Source: Smithellaceae bacterium (GTDB lineage: Bacteria > Desulfobacterota > Syntrophia > Syntrophales > Smithellaceae). Taken from it: a stretch of DNA of 10,228 bases. Position numbers and translations under genes: made by a program. The notes below the pieces were generated by a model, which was not told the DNA's origin, did no database searches, and saw only the letters and a list, made by a program, of their open reading frames with translations. The stretch's first letter is position 1; the number at the start of each line of letters is the position of its first letter. The stretch spans positions 1 to 10,228 of the forward strand of contig JAQVQT010000058.1 in NCBI GenBank assembly GCA_028701435.1, written 5' to 3'. This document shows, piece by piece, positions 1 through 6,329 of this stretch.

Positions 1-770
1 CATACGCGCCGGTAAGCCTTGTCTCCATTTTCATCTCTCACGGCCACGGCGCAACCCATGCACGCGCCCACGCCGCAGGCCATCCGCTCCTCCAGCGACA
101 CCTGACAGACATATCGGTCTTTCAAAATGCCCGCCAGCGATTGAAGCATCGGCTTCGGTCCGCAGGCATAGATGGACGTCCTTGCCGGATCATATTTTTT
201 CATATCCCGGAAAAACGCCCGGGTGACAAGGGATTTCTCTCCCAAAGAGCCGTCGTCCGTGCAGACCCTGATGCTGTTGCAATATTTGTGCAGCTGATCA
301 AGACCCACGATCTCGTCCGCAGTCTTCGCGCCCAGATACATAACCGCGGGATTTGCGCCGCGGCCCGACAATTGGCAAAGATGCTGCGCCAAAAGCGACA
401 GAGGCGCCACACCGATGCCCCCGGCAATCAGCACACGGTTTTCCCGCGATGGATCCACGGTGTAGCCTTTGCCCAGCGGTCCGGATATTTCCACCTGCGA
501 TCCGCGGATCAGCCCTGCGAGAATCTGCGTTCCCTTGCCGGCGATGCGGTACAGCAGCTTTACAAGGCTATGCGATCGGCCGCGCGAAAACGAGAAGATG
601 CTGAGAGGACGGGACAGAAAGGGCTCCTGCAACCCGGCGATGCGGATCATGACGAACTGTCCGGGCCGGGGTTCGGGAAACGACCGGGGCAAGTGAAGCG
701 TCATCAAAACAAAGCCGGGCCGGATTTCGTCGTTTCCGGAAACGCTGCCGATAGTGATCTGTTTATTCAT
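1..770 (-). CDS. pyrK: Dihydroorotate dehydrogenase B, electron transfer subunit PyrK (partial, C-terminus beyond window)
   Basis: PyrK carries electrons from dihydroorotate oxidation in PyrD to NAD+ through FAD and a [2Fe-2S] cluster, in cytoplasmic pyrimidine synthesis. Residues 1-256 are visible. The ferredoxin-reductase FAD motif RPLSIF is at 54-59, the nucleotide-binding glycine motif AGGIGVAP at 116-123, and YACGPKPM at 201-208. The cluster cysteines are C232, C237 and C240 (C-X4-C-X2-C). The last two bases at the edge (TG on the coding strand) are consistent with a fourth cysteine at 257. The ATG at 768-770 overlaps the rimI stop by 8 bp (ATGAATAA), which suggests translational coupling. 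It is the last visible gene of the PTS-rimI operon, and pyrD is the expected next gene. Related flavin reductases exist, but the CGVGACMGC cluster after CGP is typical of PyrK. Confidence 0.93.
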   Translation of the reverse strand, partial: MNKQITIGSVSGNDEIRPGFVLMTLHLPRSFPEPRPGQFVMIRIAGLQEPFLSRPLSIFSFSRGRSHSLVKLLYRIAGKGTQILAGLIRGSQVEISGPLGKGYTVDPSRENRVLIAGGIGVAPLSLLAQHLCQLSGRGANPAVMYLGAKTADEIVGLDQLHKYCNSIRVCTDDGSLGEKSLVTRAFFRDMKKYDPARTSIYACGPKPMLQSLAGILKDRYVCQVSLEERMACGVGACMGCAVAVRDENGDKAYRRV

Positions 771-1257
771 GATGGCCATTCTGCAGGACCTCCGCCCACA
801 TCACCAGCGCGTCTTCCCGTGTGTCGTCATAGTAACGGGGGCGCTTCCCTTTTACTACAAAACCGCACCGGCGGTAAAGGTTTATTGCCCCGGTGTTGGA
901 TTCCCGGACTTCCAGCGTCTGGCAGTCCGCCCCCACCTGCAGCGCGATGTCGCGCATGAGGTTCATCAGGCCGGACGCCAGCCCCTTCCTGCGAAACTCG
1001 CCGCGAACGGCGATATTGTGCAAATGAACCTCGCCCGCCACCAGCCAGAAAATGATGTAGGCTGCAACCTGCGTTTTCTCCGCCTGCCGCGCCCGGATCA
1101 CCAGGCACTGGGCATGGGGCAGGCGAAGCTCGTCTTGAAACATGCCTTTTGTCCAGGGCGTCACAAAAGACGCGGCTTCGATCGCGAGGATCTCCGGCAG
1201 ATCTTCCGTCTTCATCAGGTCAACGCTGAAAAGAGGTTCGATTTTTTCAGAAGACAT
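763..1257 (-). CDS. rimI: Ribosomal protein S18-alanine N-acetyltransferase RimI (GNAT family)
   Basis: This 164-residue protein is a single GNAT domain. RimI transfers acetyl from acetyl-CoA to the N-terminal alanine of ribosomal protein S18, and some relatives act on other N-termini. The acetyl-CoA pyrophosphate loop is RRKGLASG at 89-96, after the beta-4 strand EVHLHNIAV at 76-84. E116 (in LEVRESN) and Y128 (in LYRRCGF) are 12 residues apart, the same spacing as the catalytic Glu and Tyr of E. coli RimI (E103 and Y115 as I recall). The start ATG lies inside the end of the EIIC gene (11-bp overlap), with only a weak upstream GGA, so translation is probably coupled to EIIC. The stop overlaps pyrK. 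A rimI-pyrK pair points to housekeeping genes appended to the PTS operon. The substrate cannot be proven from sequence. Confidence 0.9.
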   Translation of the reverse strand: MSSEKIEPLFSVDLMKTEDLPEILAIEAASFVTPWTKGMFQDELRLPHAQCLVIRARQAEKTQVAAYIIFWLVAGEVHLHNIAVRGEFRRKGLASGLMNLMRDIALQVGADCQTLEVRESNTGAINLYRRCGFVVKGKRPRYYDDTREDALVMWAEVLQNGHHE

Positions 1258-1942
1258 GAAAATAGTCCATGATCAAAGCGGCCGCCAGGAAGATCGCGCA
1301 AAAAACGGGAACCGCTCCGCGCAGCTTGATGGTACTGAGCGCGACGGCCGTCCCCAGAACGGGCAGAAAATAATAGGTCAGTATAAGAGCGTCGCCGATC
1401 TGGACGGGAAGCTTCGGATACAGCCAGATCACGGTGGGAACAAAAATCGCGGTCAAGATCAGAAGCAGGGCGGCATAAATCACAAACGCCCGGCCGAGTG
1501 CGAGGTAGGTCATGTTTTCAATCGCGCGAAGGTCGAGCGACCGGGCCGCTTCCAGCGCCCTGTCGGAAAGACGGTCGTTGCGTGCCATCATGCGGACGTC
1601 GATTTTTTTCGCCAGAATGCCGAAAGGCACGGCCACCAGGACCGCGAGGGCCGTCAGTTCTTTCGTGACGGCGCCCAGGGACTGGCCGGCCAGAATCGCC
1701 AGCGCCGCTGCAAACGCGGAGGCGACGGAATCGTTGGGAGGGATGTAAATACCGATGGGGGCGCGATCGATCCAGAACAGTTCGAAAATCGCCCCGATGA
1801 TGAGGCCGGTATAGGAATCGCCGAGAAGAAGCCCCATGACCGGAGCCATGACAATCGGCCGCGACAGCATGGTCTGGAGGAAGATCCGGTCCAGGCAAAG
1901 CAGTCCTCCGACCAGAGACAGGATGACGATCTGGGTCAGCAC
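1247..1942 (-). CDS. PTS mannose/sorbose-family membrane component EIIC
   Basis: This 231-residue hydrophobic protein resembles ManY/SorA-type EIIC, one half of the membrane channel that moves a hexose into the cell while EIIB phosphorylates it. Hydrophobic segments fall at about 4-17, 30-58, 72-90, 95-112, 147-175, 183-202 and 209-228. The family-like stretch APIGIYIPPNDSVASAF is at 61-77. Length is near the lower end of the family. The start codon is GTG with GGGAG about 8 bases upstream, and the alternatives would cut into the first hydrophobic segment. It lies 13 bp after EIIB and overlaps rimI by 11 bp. The EIID subunit, which normally follows EIIC directly, is absent here. The sugar substrate cannot be told. 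Confidence 0.88.
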   Translation of the reverse strand: MLTQIVILSLVGGLLCLDRIFLQTMLSRPIVMAPVMGLLLGDSYTGLIIGAIFELFWIDRAPIGIYIPPNDSVASAFAAALAILAGQSLGAVTKELTALAVLVAVPFGILAKKIDVRMMARNDRLSDRALEAARSLDLRAIENMTYLALGRAFVIYAALLLILTAIFVPTVIWLYPKLPVQIGDALILTYYFLPVLGTAVALSTIKLRGAVPVFCAIFLAAALIMDYFHVF

Positions 1943-1955
1943 TTGCGCTCTCCCG

Positions 1956-2468
1956 TTAGGGTTTGGCGTCGCAGAACGCTTTCAGGGCGTCCTCTATTTC
2001 CACGGCTTTCTCCCGGGGGACCCTTTTCAGCTCAACGGCCACGCCCTTTTCCCGCAACAGCCTGAAAATGTCCGTAATTTCCGGCTCGCACAGAAACACG
2101 GACGGAGCGCAGCAGATCTTGAAGTCTTCATGATAGATATTGCCGATATTGAGCGTTTCAAAATGAAAGCCCTGTTCATGGGCCTTCAGGGCGTCGGCGA
2201 TGTTGCTGAACAGAACGATGGTCTTTTTGCCGCTTCCCCGATTATACTCATAATTGGCGGCAAAATCTTCCACCGAGCAGATATTGACTTCGATGTCGCT
2301 GGGAACGGCCATGCGGATCACCGTCTCGCAGAAGAAATCGCTGGCGGAGTTGTCATCGACGACCATAATGCACCGGGCTTCGACAAACGGCACCCAGGCT
2401 TCCAGGATCTGACCGTGAACCAGCCTGTTGTCCACCCGCACCAGCGCGATGTCGTACGATTCCGCCAA
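1956..2468 (-). CDS. PTS mannose/sorbose-family component EIIB
   Basis: This 170-residue cytoplasmic phosphocarrier takes phosphate from EIIA on a histidine and passes it to the incoming sugar. The hallmark VRVDNRLVHGQI is at 10-21, with H18 as the expected phosphorylated residue. NIGNIYHEDFK at 107-117 and the C-terminal SVFLCEPEITDIFRLLREKG also match the family. The start is TTG, 4 bp after the EIIA stop, with GGGTGA just upstream. This start puts the active histidine at the usual distance from the N-terminus, and the next in-frame GTG codons would remove the first strand. The tight junction suggests coupled translation with EIIA. In bacteria with reduced PTS sets, such EIIB proteins can serve regulation rather than transport, but the adjoining EIIC favours transport here. 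Confidence 0.92.
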   Translation of the reverse strand: MAESYDIALVRVDNRLVHGQILEAWVPFVEARCIMVVDDNSASDFFCETVIRMAVPSDIEVNICSVEDFAANYEYNRGSGKKTIVLFSNIADALKAHEQGFHFETLNIGNIYHEDFKICCAPSVFLCEPEITDIFRLLREKGVAVELKRVPREKAVEIEDALKAFCDAKP

Positions 2469-2472
2469 GGGA

Positions 2473-2883
2473 TCACCCGATTGCTTTTTTGCTCAAGATT
2501 TCACTGGCCAGAGAGATGTTTTTTTTGCCGTAATCCTTGATGAAGCCGGCAAACTCTTTGAGCGTGGTTTCCTCCCCGACATCGGAGAGTTTCAGCAGCA
2601 TGGGCAGATTGACGCCCGTTACCACCTCTACCTTGCCTTCTTTCATGAAAGACAGAGAAATATTCGAAGGCGTGCCTCCGAAAAGATCGGTCAGAATCAG
2701 GACGCCTTTGCCATGATCCAGTTTCTTGAGGGCATTCTGAATTTCTTTCTTCATATCTTCCACGCCCTTCGTCTGTTCAACACAAACATGCATCACGTCT
2801 TTGAGCGGACCTTTGATGGATTCCGCGGCGTGAATCAGTTCATTGCCCAGATTCCCGTGGGTTGTAATAAGCACACCGATCAT
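2473..2883 (-). CDS. PTS mannose-family component EIIA
   Basis: This 136-residue cytoplasmic phosphocarrier receives phosphate from HPr. The N-terminal strand MIGVLITTHGNLG places the phosphorylated histidine at H9, matching His10 of E. coli ManX. TDLFGGTPSN at 65-74 is the second family signature, with D66 near the active site. The start chosen is the ATG at 2881-2883, which has a GGGGGG Shine-Dalgarno 7 bases upstream and puts H9 at the family position. An in-frame ATG 84 bases further upstream would add 28 residues with no family match, and it begins at the predicted transcription start. The gene leads the operon EIIA-EIIB-EIIC-rimI-pyrK. A palindrome overlaps its ribosome binding site. 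Confidence 0.92.
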   Translation of the reverse strand: MIGVLITTHGNLGNELIHAAESIKGPLKDVMHVCVEQTKGVEDMKKEIQNALKKLDHGKGVLILTDLFGGTPSNISLSFMKEGKVEVVTGVNLPMLLKLSDVGEETTLKEFAGFIKDYGKKNISLASEILSKKAIG

Positions 2884-2894
2884 GATGATTCCCC

Positions 2895-2908
2895 CCTTTT
2901 TAAAAAGG
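2895..2908. promoter_or_regulatory. 14-bp perfect palindrome over the EIIA ribosome binding site
   Basis: CCTTTTTAAAAAGG is a perfect palindrome. On the EIIA mRNA it runs straight into the G-rich Shine-Dalgarno (AAAAAGGGGGG), 11 bases before the ATG. As RNA it can form a 5-bp stem with a UUAA loop and tie up the first two Gs. As DNA it could be a dimeric operator. The palindrome is seen directly; any regulatory role is inference. Confidence 0.4.
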
Positions 2909-2973
2909 CAACGCGGCGACTGTCCGGAAGAATGAATCCGCACGCCGGCCACAATCCTCAAAAACAAATTGGG

Positions 2974-3002
2974 AGGCTAATGGATTGCCAAATAATTGTC
3001 AA
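2974..3002 (-). promoter_or_regulatory. Predicted sigma-70 promoter for the PTS-rimI-pyrK operon
   Basis: On the minus strand, a perfect TTGACA -35 box (plus-strand 2997-3002) is followed by a 17-bp AT-rich spacer and TAGCCT (2974-2979). The -10 box is weak (T, A and final T conserved). Transcription would begin near 2967 and give a leader of about 84 bases before the EIIA ATG. The -35 box is convincing, the -10 box less so. Confidence 0.5.
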
Positions 3003-3036
3003 GATTTATCGACACATCGTTCGGATGATGCGCCAA

Positions 3037-3065
3037 TTGACATATCCTGCCGCCTGTCGTATCAT
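3037..3065 (+). promoter_or_regulatory. Predicted sigma-70 promoter for the cyclase-FecR-OmpA unit
   Basis: TTGACA (3037-3042), a 17-bp spacer and TATCAT (3060-3065) form a near-consensus promoter. Transcription would start around 3072, about 19 bases before the ATG at 3091. This supports that start codon over the in-frame ATGs at 3025 and 3028, which lie upstream of the -35 box. The region 3003-3036 is shared with the divergent PTS promoter. Confidence 0.7.
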
Positions 3066-3090
3066 TTTGGCCAAACCGGACGGTGAAATC

Positions 3091-5229
3091 ATGAGGTTTT
3101 TTCCCAAATTATCCCCCGGCCTGCTGGCGCCCTTTTTAGCCGTTTTTTTGGGTTTGGCCGTTTTCCTCGCGGAACCGCTGCCGCTGCAGGTGCTGCGCAA
3201 CGCTGTCTTCGATCAGTACCAGCGCTGGCATCCCCGTCCCTACCAAGCCGCCCCCGTACGCATCATCGACATCGACGAGGAAAGCCTTCAGCGACTCGGT
3301 CAGTGGCCCTGGCCCCGCACGCGGATGGCCCGGCTGATTGAAAAGCTGCGGGACGCAGGGGCCGACGTCGTGGCCCTGGATATCATGTTTGCCGAACCGG
3401 ACCGGACGTCTCCGGAGCGGATCACCGGAGACTGGGAACTGCCCCGCGATATCCGCCGCCGCCTGGAAAGCATGCCCGGCCATGATGAAATTCTGGCCGA
3501 GACGCTGGCCGAAGGGCAAGTCGTTCTTGGCTTTGCCGCCGAACAGGGCCCGGAAAAGAGCCGCTTGCCGGAGCGGCCCTTTCGCTTTGTTTTTTCCGGT
3601 GAATCCCCCCTGCCTTACCTGTATTCATTTTCCGGCGCGGTGACGTCGATCCCTCTTCTGGAAAAAGCGGCGGCGGGAAACGGCGCCATGAACTTTATCC
3701 CGGATTCGGACGGTGTGGTCCGCCGGGTGCCCCTGGCCATAAACATTCAGGAGCAGGCCATTGCGTCCCTTGCCGCTGAATCCCTGAGAGTGGCCGAGCG
3801 CGCGAGCAATTACCTCGTCAAAACCCTGCCTGAAAAGGGCGCCGGCATTCAGGAAATCCGGATCGGCTCCATCACAGTGCCCACCACGCCCCGGGGAGAA
3901 ATCTGGGTGCACTATACAAAGCCCGTACCGGACCGGCTCATTCCGGCCTGGAAGGTGCTGGCGGGAGAAGCGCCGCGGGAAAAGCTCGACGGCCATATTC
4001 TGCTGGTCGGCGCCTCGGCGCAGGGGCTTATGGACATCCGGTTCAACCCGATGGGAACGGTGATGCCCGGCGTGGAAGCGCACGCCCAGGCCCTGGAGCA
4101 GATTTTGACGCAAACCTATATTGCGCGGCCTTCGTGGGCGTCGGCCATTGAAGTCCTGGTCATTTTGATTGGAGGGCTCGCTCTTGGAATGATCGCTCTG
4201 GCAACTCCCGCGCTCGTATCGGCCGGAATCACCCTCGCGGTGCTCCTCGCCGCCGGATGGGGCGCGTGGATCGCTTTTGTTCAACACCACGTGCTTCTGG
4301 ACCCCGTCACGCCGGGGCTGGCGCTTCTGGCCACGTTCATTTTGTGCAGCATCATTCACCACCGGACCAGCGAACAACGCCACCGGTGGGTGCGGGAGGC
4401 TTTTTCCCGCTACATCTCCCCCAACCGCGTCGATTATCTTGTCCGCAACCCCGACCAGCTCGAGTTGGGGGGACGGCGTCAGGAATGCAGTTTTGTTTTC
4501 ACCGACCTAGCTGGGTTTACAGGACTGATGGAAAAGATGGATCCGGCGGACGCGGTTTCCGTCCTTAACGTTTATCTGGACGCGATGGTGACCATCGCCT
4601 TTCGCCGGGGAGGAACGCTGGACCGGATCGTCGGGGATTCCGTCGCGATCATGTTCTCCGCGCCGGTAGTGCAGCCGGACCACCGCGCCCGTGCCCTGTC
4701 GTGCGCGCTGGAAATGCACGCCTTTGCTTTCCGCTACGCGGCGGACTGCCTTGCAAAGGGCATCGAATTGGGACAGACCCGCATCGGCGTCCACTCAGGC
4801 GAGGTCATCGTTGGAAATTTCGGCGGCAAAACGCTGTTTGACTATCGGGCGCTGGGAGACGCCGTCAACACGGCCTCCCGTCTGGAAGGCGCGAACAAAT
4901 ACCTGGGCACGCTGATCTGCGTTTCAAAAGAGACGCTTTCCGGCTGCCCCGATGCCGTCGTCCGGCCCGCGGCCACTCTGGTGTTGAAAGGCAAGACACA
5001 ACCCATCAACGTCTATGAACCGGTTGAGGCACCGGAGGCAAACGGCCGGCCCAAACGAGATACGGAATACGAGAAGGCCTTTGAACTTCTCAAAAGGCGG
5101 GATCCGCTTGCCCTTGATGCTTTCGAGCGGCTGGCGGCGGAAAGACCTGCCGACACGCTGGTCCGTCTCCACCGGGACCGGTTGCGCAGAGGGGAAAAGG
5201 GTGATACAATTGTTCTGGAAGAGAAATAA
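3091..5229 (+). CDS. CHASE2-domain membrane class III adenylate/guanylate cyclase
   Basis: This 712-residue protein makes a cyclic nucleotide (probably cAMP) from an NTP at the inner membrane. An N-terminal membrane segment lies at about 10-27, then an extracytoplasmic CHASE2 sensor at about 30-345 (opening FDQYQRWHPRP, then VRIIDIDEESLQRLGQWPWPR). Three close membrane helices follow at about 353-425, then the cytoplasmic class III cyclase domain at about 464-650. Metal-binding aspartates are D472 (FTDLAGFT) and D516 (RIVGD), and transition-state residues are N593 and R597 (GDAVNTASRLEG). Two base-selecting positions are unusual: R512 replaces the usual Lys, and R586 sits where Asp or Thr/Ser is canonical. 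A charged tail of about 60 residues closes the protein. The Shine-Dalgarno is weak (GGTGA, close to the ATG), but the promoter at 3037-3065 fixes the start. FecR and OmpA-type genes follow directly. ATP versus GTP preference is open. Confidence 0.92.
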   Translation: MRFFPKLSPGLLAPFLAVFLGLAVFLAEPLPLQVLRNAVFDQYQRWHPRPYQAAPVRIIDIDEESLQRLGQWPWPRTRMARLIEKLRDAGADVVALDIMFAEPDRTSPERITGDWELPRDIRRRLESMPGHDEILAETLAEGQVVLGFAAEQGPEKSRLPERPFRFVFSGESPLPYLYSFSGAVTSIPLLEKAAAGNGAMNFIPDSDGVVRRVPLAINIQEQAIASLAAESLRVAERASNYLVKTLPEKGAGIQEIRIGSITVPTTPRGEIWVHYTKPVPDRLIPAWKVLAGEAPREKLDGHILLVGASAQGLMDIRFNPMGTVMPGVEAHAQALEQILTQTYIARPSWASAIEVLVILIGGLALGMIALATPALVSAGITLAVLLAAGWGAWIAFVQHHVLLDPVTPGLALLATFILCSIIHHRTSEQRHRWVREAFSRYISPNRVDYLVRNPDQLELGGRRQECSFVFTDLAGFTGLMEKMDPADAVSVLNVYLDAMVTIAFRRGGTLDRIVGDSVAIMFSAPVVQPDHRARALSCALEMHAFAFRYAADCLAKGIELGQTRIGVHSGEVIVGNFGGKTLFDYRALGDAVNTASRLEGANKYLGTLICVSKETLSGCPDAVVRPAATLVLKGKTQPINVYEPVEAPEANGRPKRDTEYEKAFELLKRRDPLALDAFERLAAERPADTLVRLHRDRLRRGEKGDTIVLEEK

Positions 5230-5256
5230 ACGAACCCGTTTCGAAGGAGGAAAAAG

Positions 5257-5694
5257 ATGAAACGATGCTTAGCGGTATGGATAGTTTTTTTCTTGGCCCT
5301 GTCCTCCGCCTGGGCCGCGGACCCCATCGGGTACGTCAAAACCGTGTCGGGCAGCGCGGAAGTGATCGACTCGGGAAAAGCGGTCAGCGCCCGGGTAGGA
5401 ACGCCGATTCAAATGGGCAGCCAGTTGAAAACCGGACACGACGGAACGCTGGGCGTCACTTTCAAGGATAACACGGTGATGTCGTTCGGGCCGAATACGG
5501 AAGTGACGGTTGACGAATACCTCTATGAACCGGGAAAAGACCGGCTGAAATTCGGCACCAGCATGACGAAAGGCTCCCTGCAGGTCATTTCGGGCGTGAT
5601 CGCCAAACTCAAGCCGCAGGCCGTATCGATGAAGACTCCGGCCGCCGTGATCGGATGCCGCGGGACCCGCTTTTTAGTGAAGGTGGAACCATAA
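5257..5694 (+). CDS. Exported FecR-domain protein
   Basis: This 145-residue protein has a clear signal peptide (MKRC, a hydrophobic core at 6-17, then SSAWA with likely cleavage after A20), so the mature part is periplasmic. The rest is one FecR-type domain: GYVKTVSGSAEVIDSGK at 25-41, MGSQLKTGHDGTLGVTFKDNT at 53-73, and the end motif TPAAVIGCRGTRFLVKVE at 128-144. The protein stops just after the RGT motif, as small FecR proteins do, so I do not read it as truncated. A strong Shine-Dalgarno AAGGAGG at 5244-5250 precedes the ATG, 27 bp after the cyclase stop. Classical FecR relays siderophore signals to a sigma factor. Here there is no sigma factor or TonB receptor, and the neighbour is a CHASE2 cyclase, so a role in sensing or modulating that cyclase is an inference. 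C134 is the only cysteine in the predicted mature protein. Confidence 0.86.
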   Translation: MKRCLAVWIVFFLALSSAWAADPIGYVKTVSGSAEVIDSGKAVSARVGTPIQMGSQLKTGHDGTLGVTFKDNTVMSFGPNTEVTVDEYLYEPGKDRLKFGTSMTKGSLQVISGVIAKLKPQAVSMKTPAAVIGCRGTRFLVKVEP

Positions 5695-5712
5695 CCTCAG
5701 GAGGATCATTCC

Positions 5713-6306
5713 ATGAAGGGTCTTGCAAAGGCAGTCCTGATTTTGGCGGCTATGCTGACGCTGGCAGGATGTTCGCCCAAGTCTTATGTCGTTTTGATGG
5801 AAAATCAGGATGGAACGACGGGGAAACTGGCGGTCAGCGGTGATAAAACGGAAACGCTCCTGAGCCAGCCCCGAACCGCCGCCGGTCTGGAGGGCAAATC
5901 GGAAAAGCCCTTTTTGGTGGATGAGCAGAAAATTCAGCGGGACTTCGCCGGGGCGCTGGCCGCCCAGCCGCCGCTGCCGGTCAGTTTCATGCTTTACTTC
6001 AAAACCGGCGGCGCGGTGCTGACGGACGAGTCGCAGGCCCTGATCCCGTCCATCGTGGAAGCGGCAAGAAAATATCCCGCGCCTGACGTGTCCGTGATTG
6101 GCCATACGGACACCATGGGAGAAAGCGATTACAACGAACAGATCGCCTTGCAACGGGCGCAGACCGTGGCGAAAATCATCCGCGACGCCGGCATTCAAGT
6201 GCATGATCTGACGATTGAATCCCACGGTGAAAGGAATCCTCTCGTCCCGACGCCGGACAATACGCCGGAGCCCCGAAACCGCAGAGTGGAAATCACCGTC
6301 CGGTAA
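5713..6306 (+). CDS. OmpA-family peptidoglycan-binding lipoprotein
   Basis: This 197-residue protein has a lipoprotein signal peptide with lipobox LAGC and the acylated cysteine at C20. Ser at the next position suggests sorting to the outer membrane. Residues 21-88 are a linker of unknown structure. Residues 89-197 form an OmpA C-terminal domain: VSFMLYFKTGGAVLT at 90-104, VIGHTDTMGESDYNEQIALQRA at 128-149 with the peptidoglycan-contacting Asp and Arg, and NRRVEITVR at the end. It should tether the outer membrane to the cell wall. AGGAGG at 5699-5704 precedes the ATG, 18 bp after the FecR stop, so it belongs to the cyclase unit. It could report wall or envelope state to the CHASE2 sensor, but that is inference. 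Pal is an alternative name by architecture, yet no Tol genes are nearby. Confidence 0.9.
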   Translation: MKGLAKAVLILAAMLTLAGCSPKSYVVLMENQDGTTGKLAVSGDKTETLLSQPRTAAGLEGKSEKPFLVDEQKIQRDFAGALAAQPPLPVSFMLYFKTGGAVLTDESQALIPSIVEAARKYPAPDVSVIGHTDTMGESDYNEQIALQRAQTVAKIIRDAGIQVHDLTIESHGERNPLVPTPDNTPEPRNRRVEITVR

Positions 6307-6329
6307 TCCGGCAAACCAAAGCCGGTCCA

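Noticed and set aside
1142..2065. 307-codon open frame on the plus strand opposite EIIC
   Set aside because: It is very rich in Arg, Gln, Gly and Asp, has no family motif, and is antisense to a clear PTS EIIC gene.
2884..2967. 28-residue N-terminal extension of EIIA from an upstream ATG
   Set aside because: The family starts at MIGVLITTHG, and the ATG at 2883 has a strong Shine-Dalgarno. The upstream ATG sits at the predicted transcription start.
2428..3090. In-frame N-terminal extension of the cyclase reaching back into the PTS region
   Set aside because: It is antisense to EIIA and lies upstream of a near-consensus promoter at 3037-3065. The natural N-terminus with a membrane segment begins at 3091.
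3625..4383. 252-codon open frame on the minus strand inside the cyclase gene
   Set aside because: It is antisense to CHASE2 and membrane segments with clear family features, and is low in recognisable content.
6308..6325. CCGGC/GCCGG inverted repeat between the convergent OmpA and kinase genes, as a terminator
   Set aside because: The stem is only 5 bp with an 8-base loop and no T-run on either side, too weak to call a terminator.
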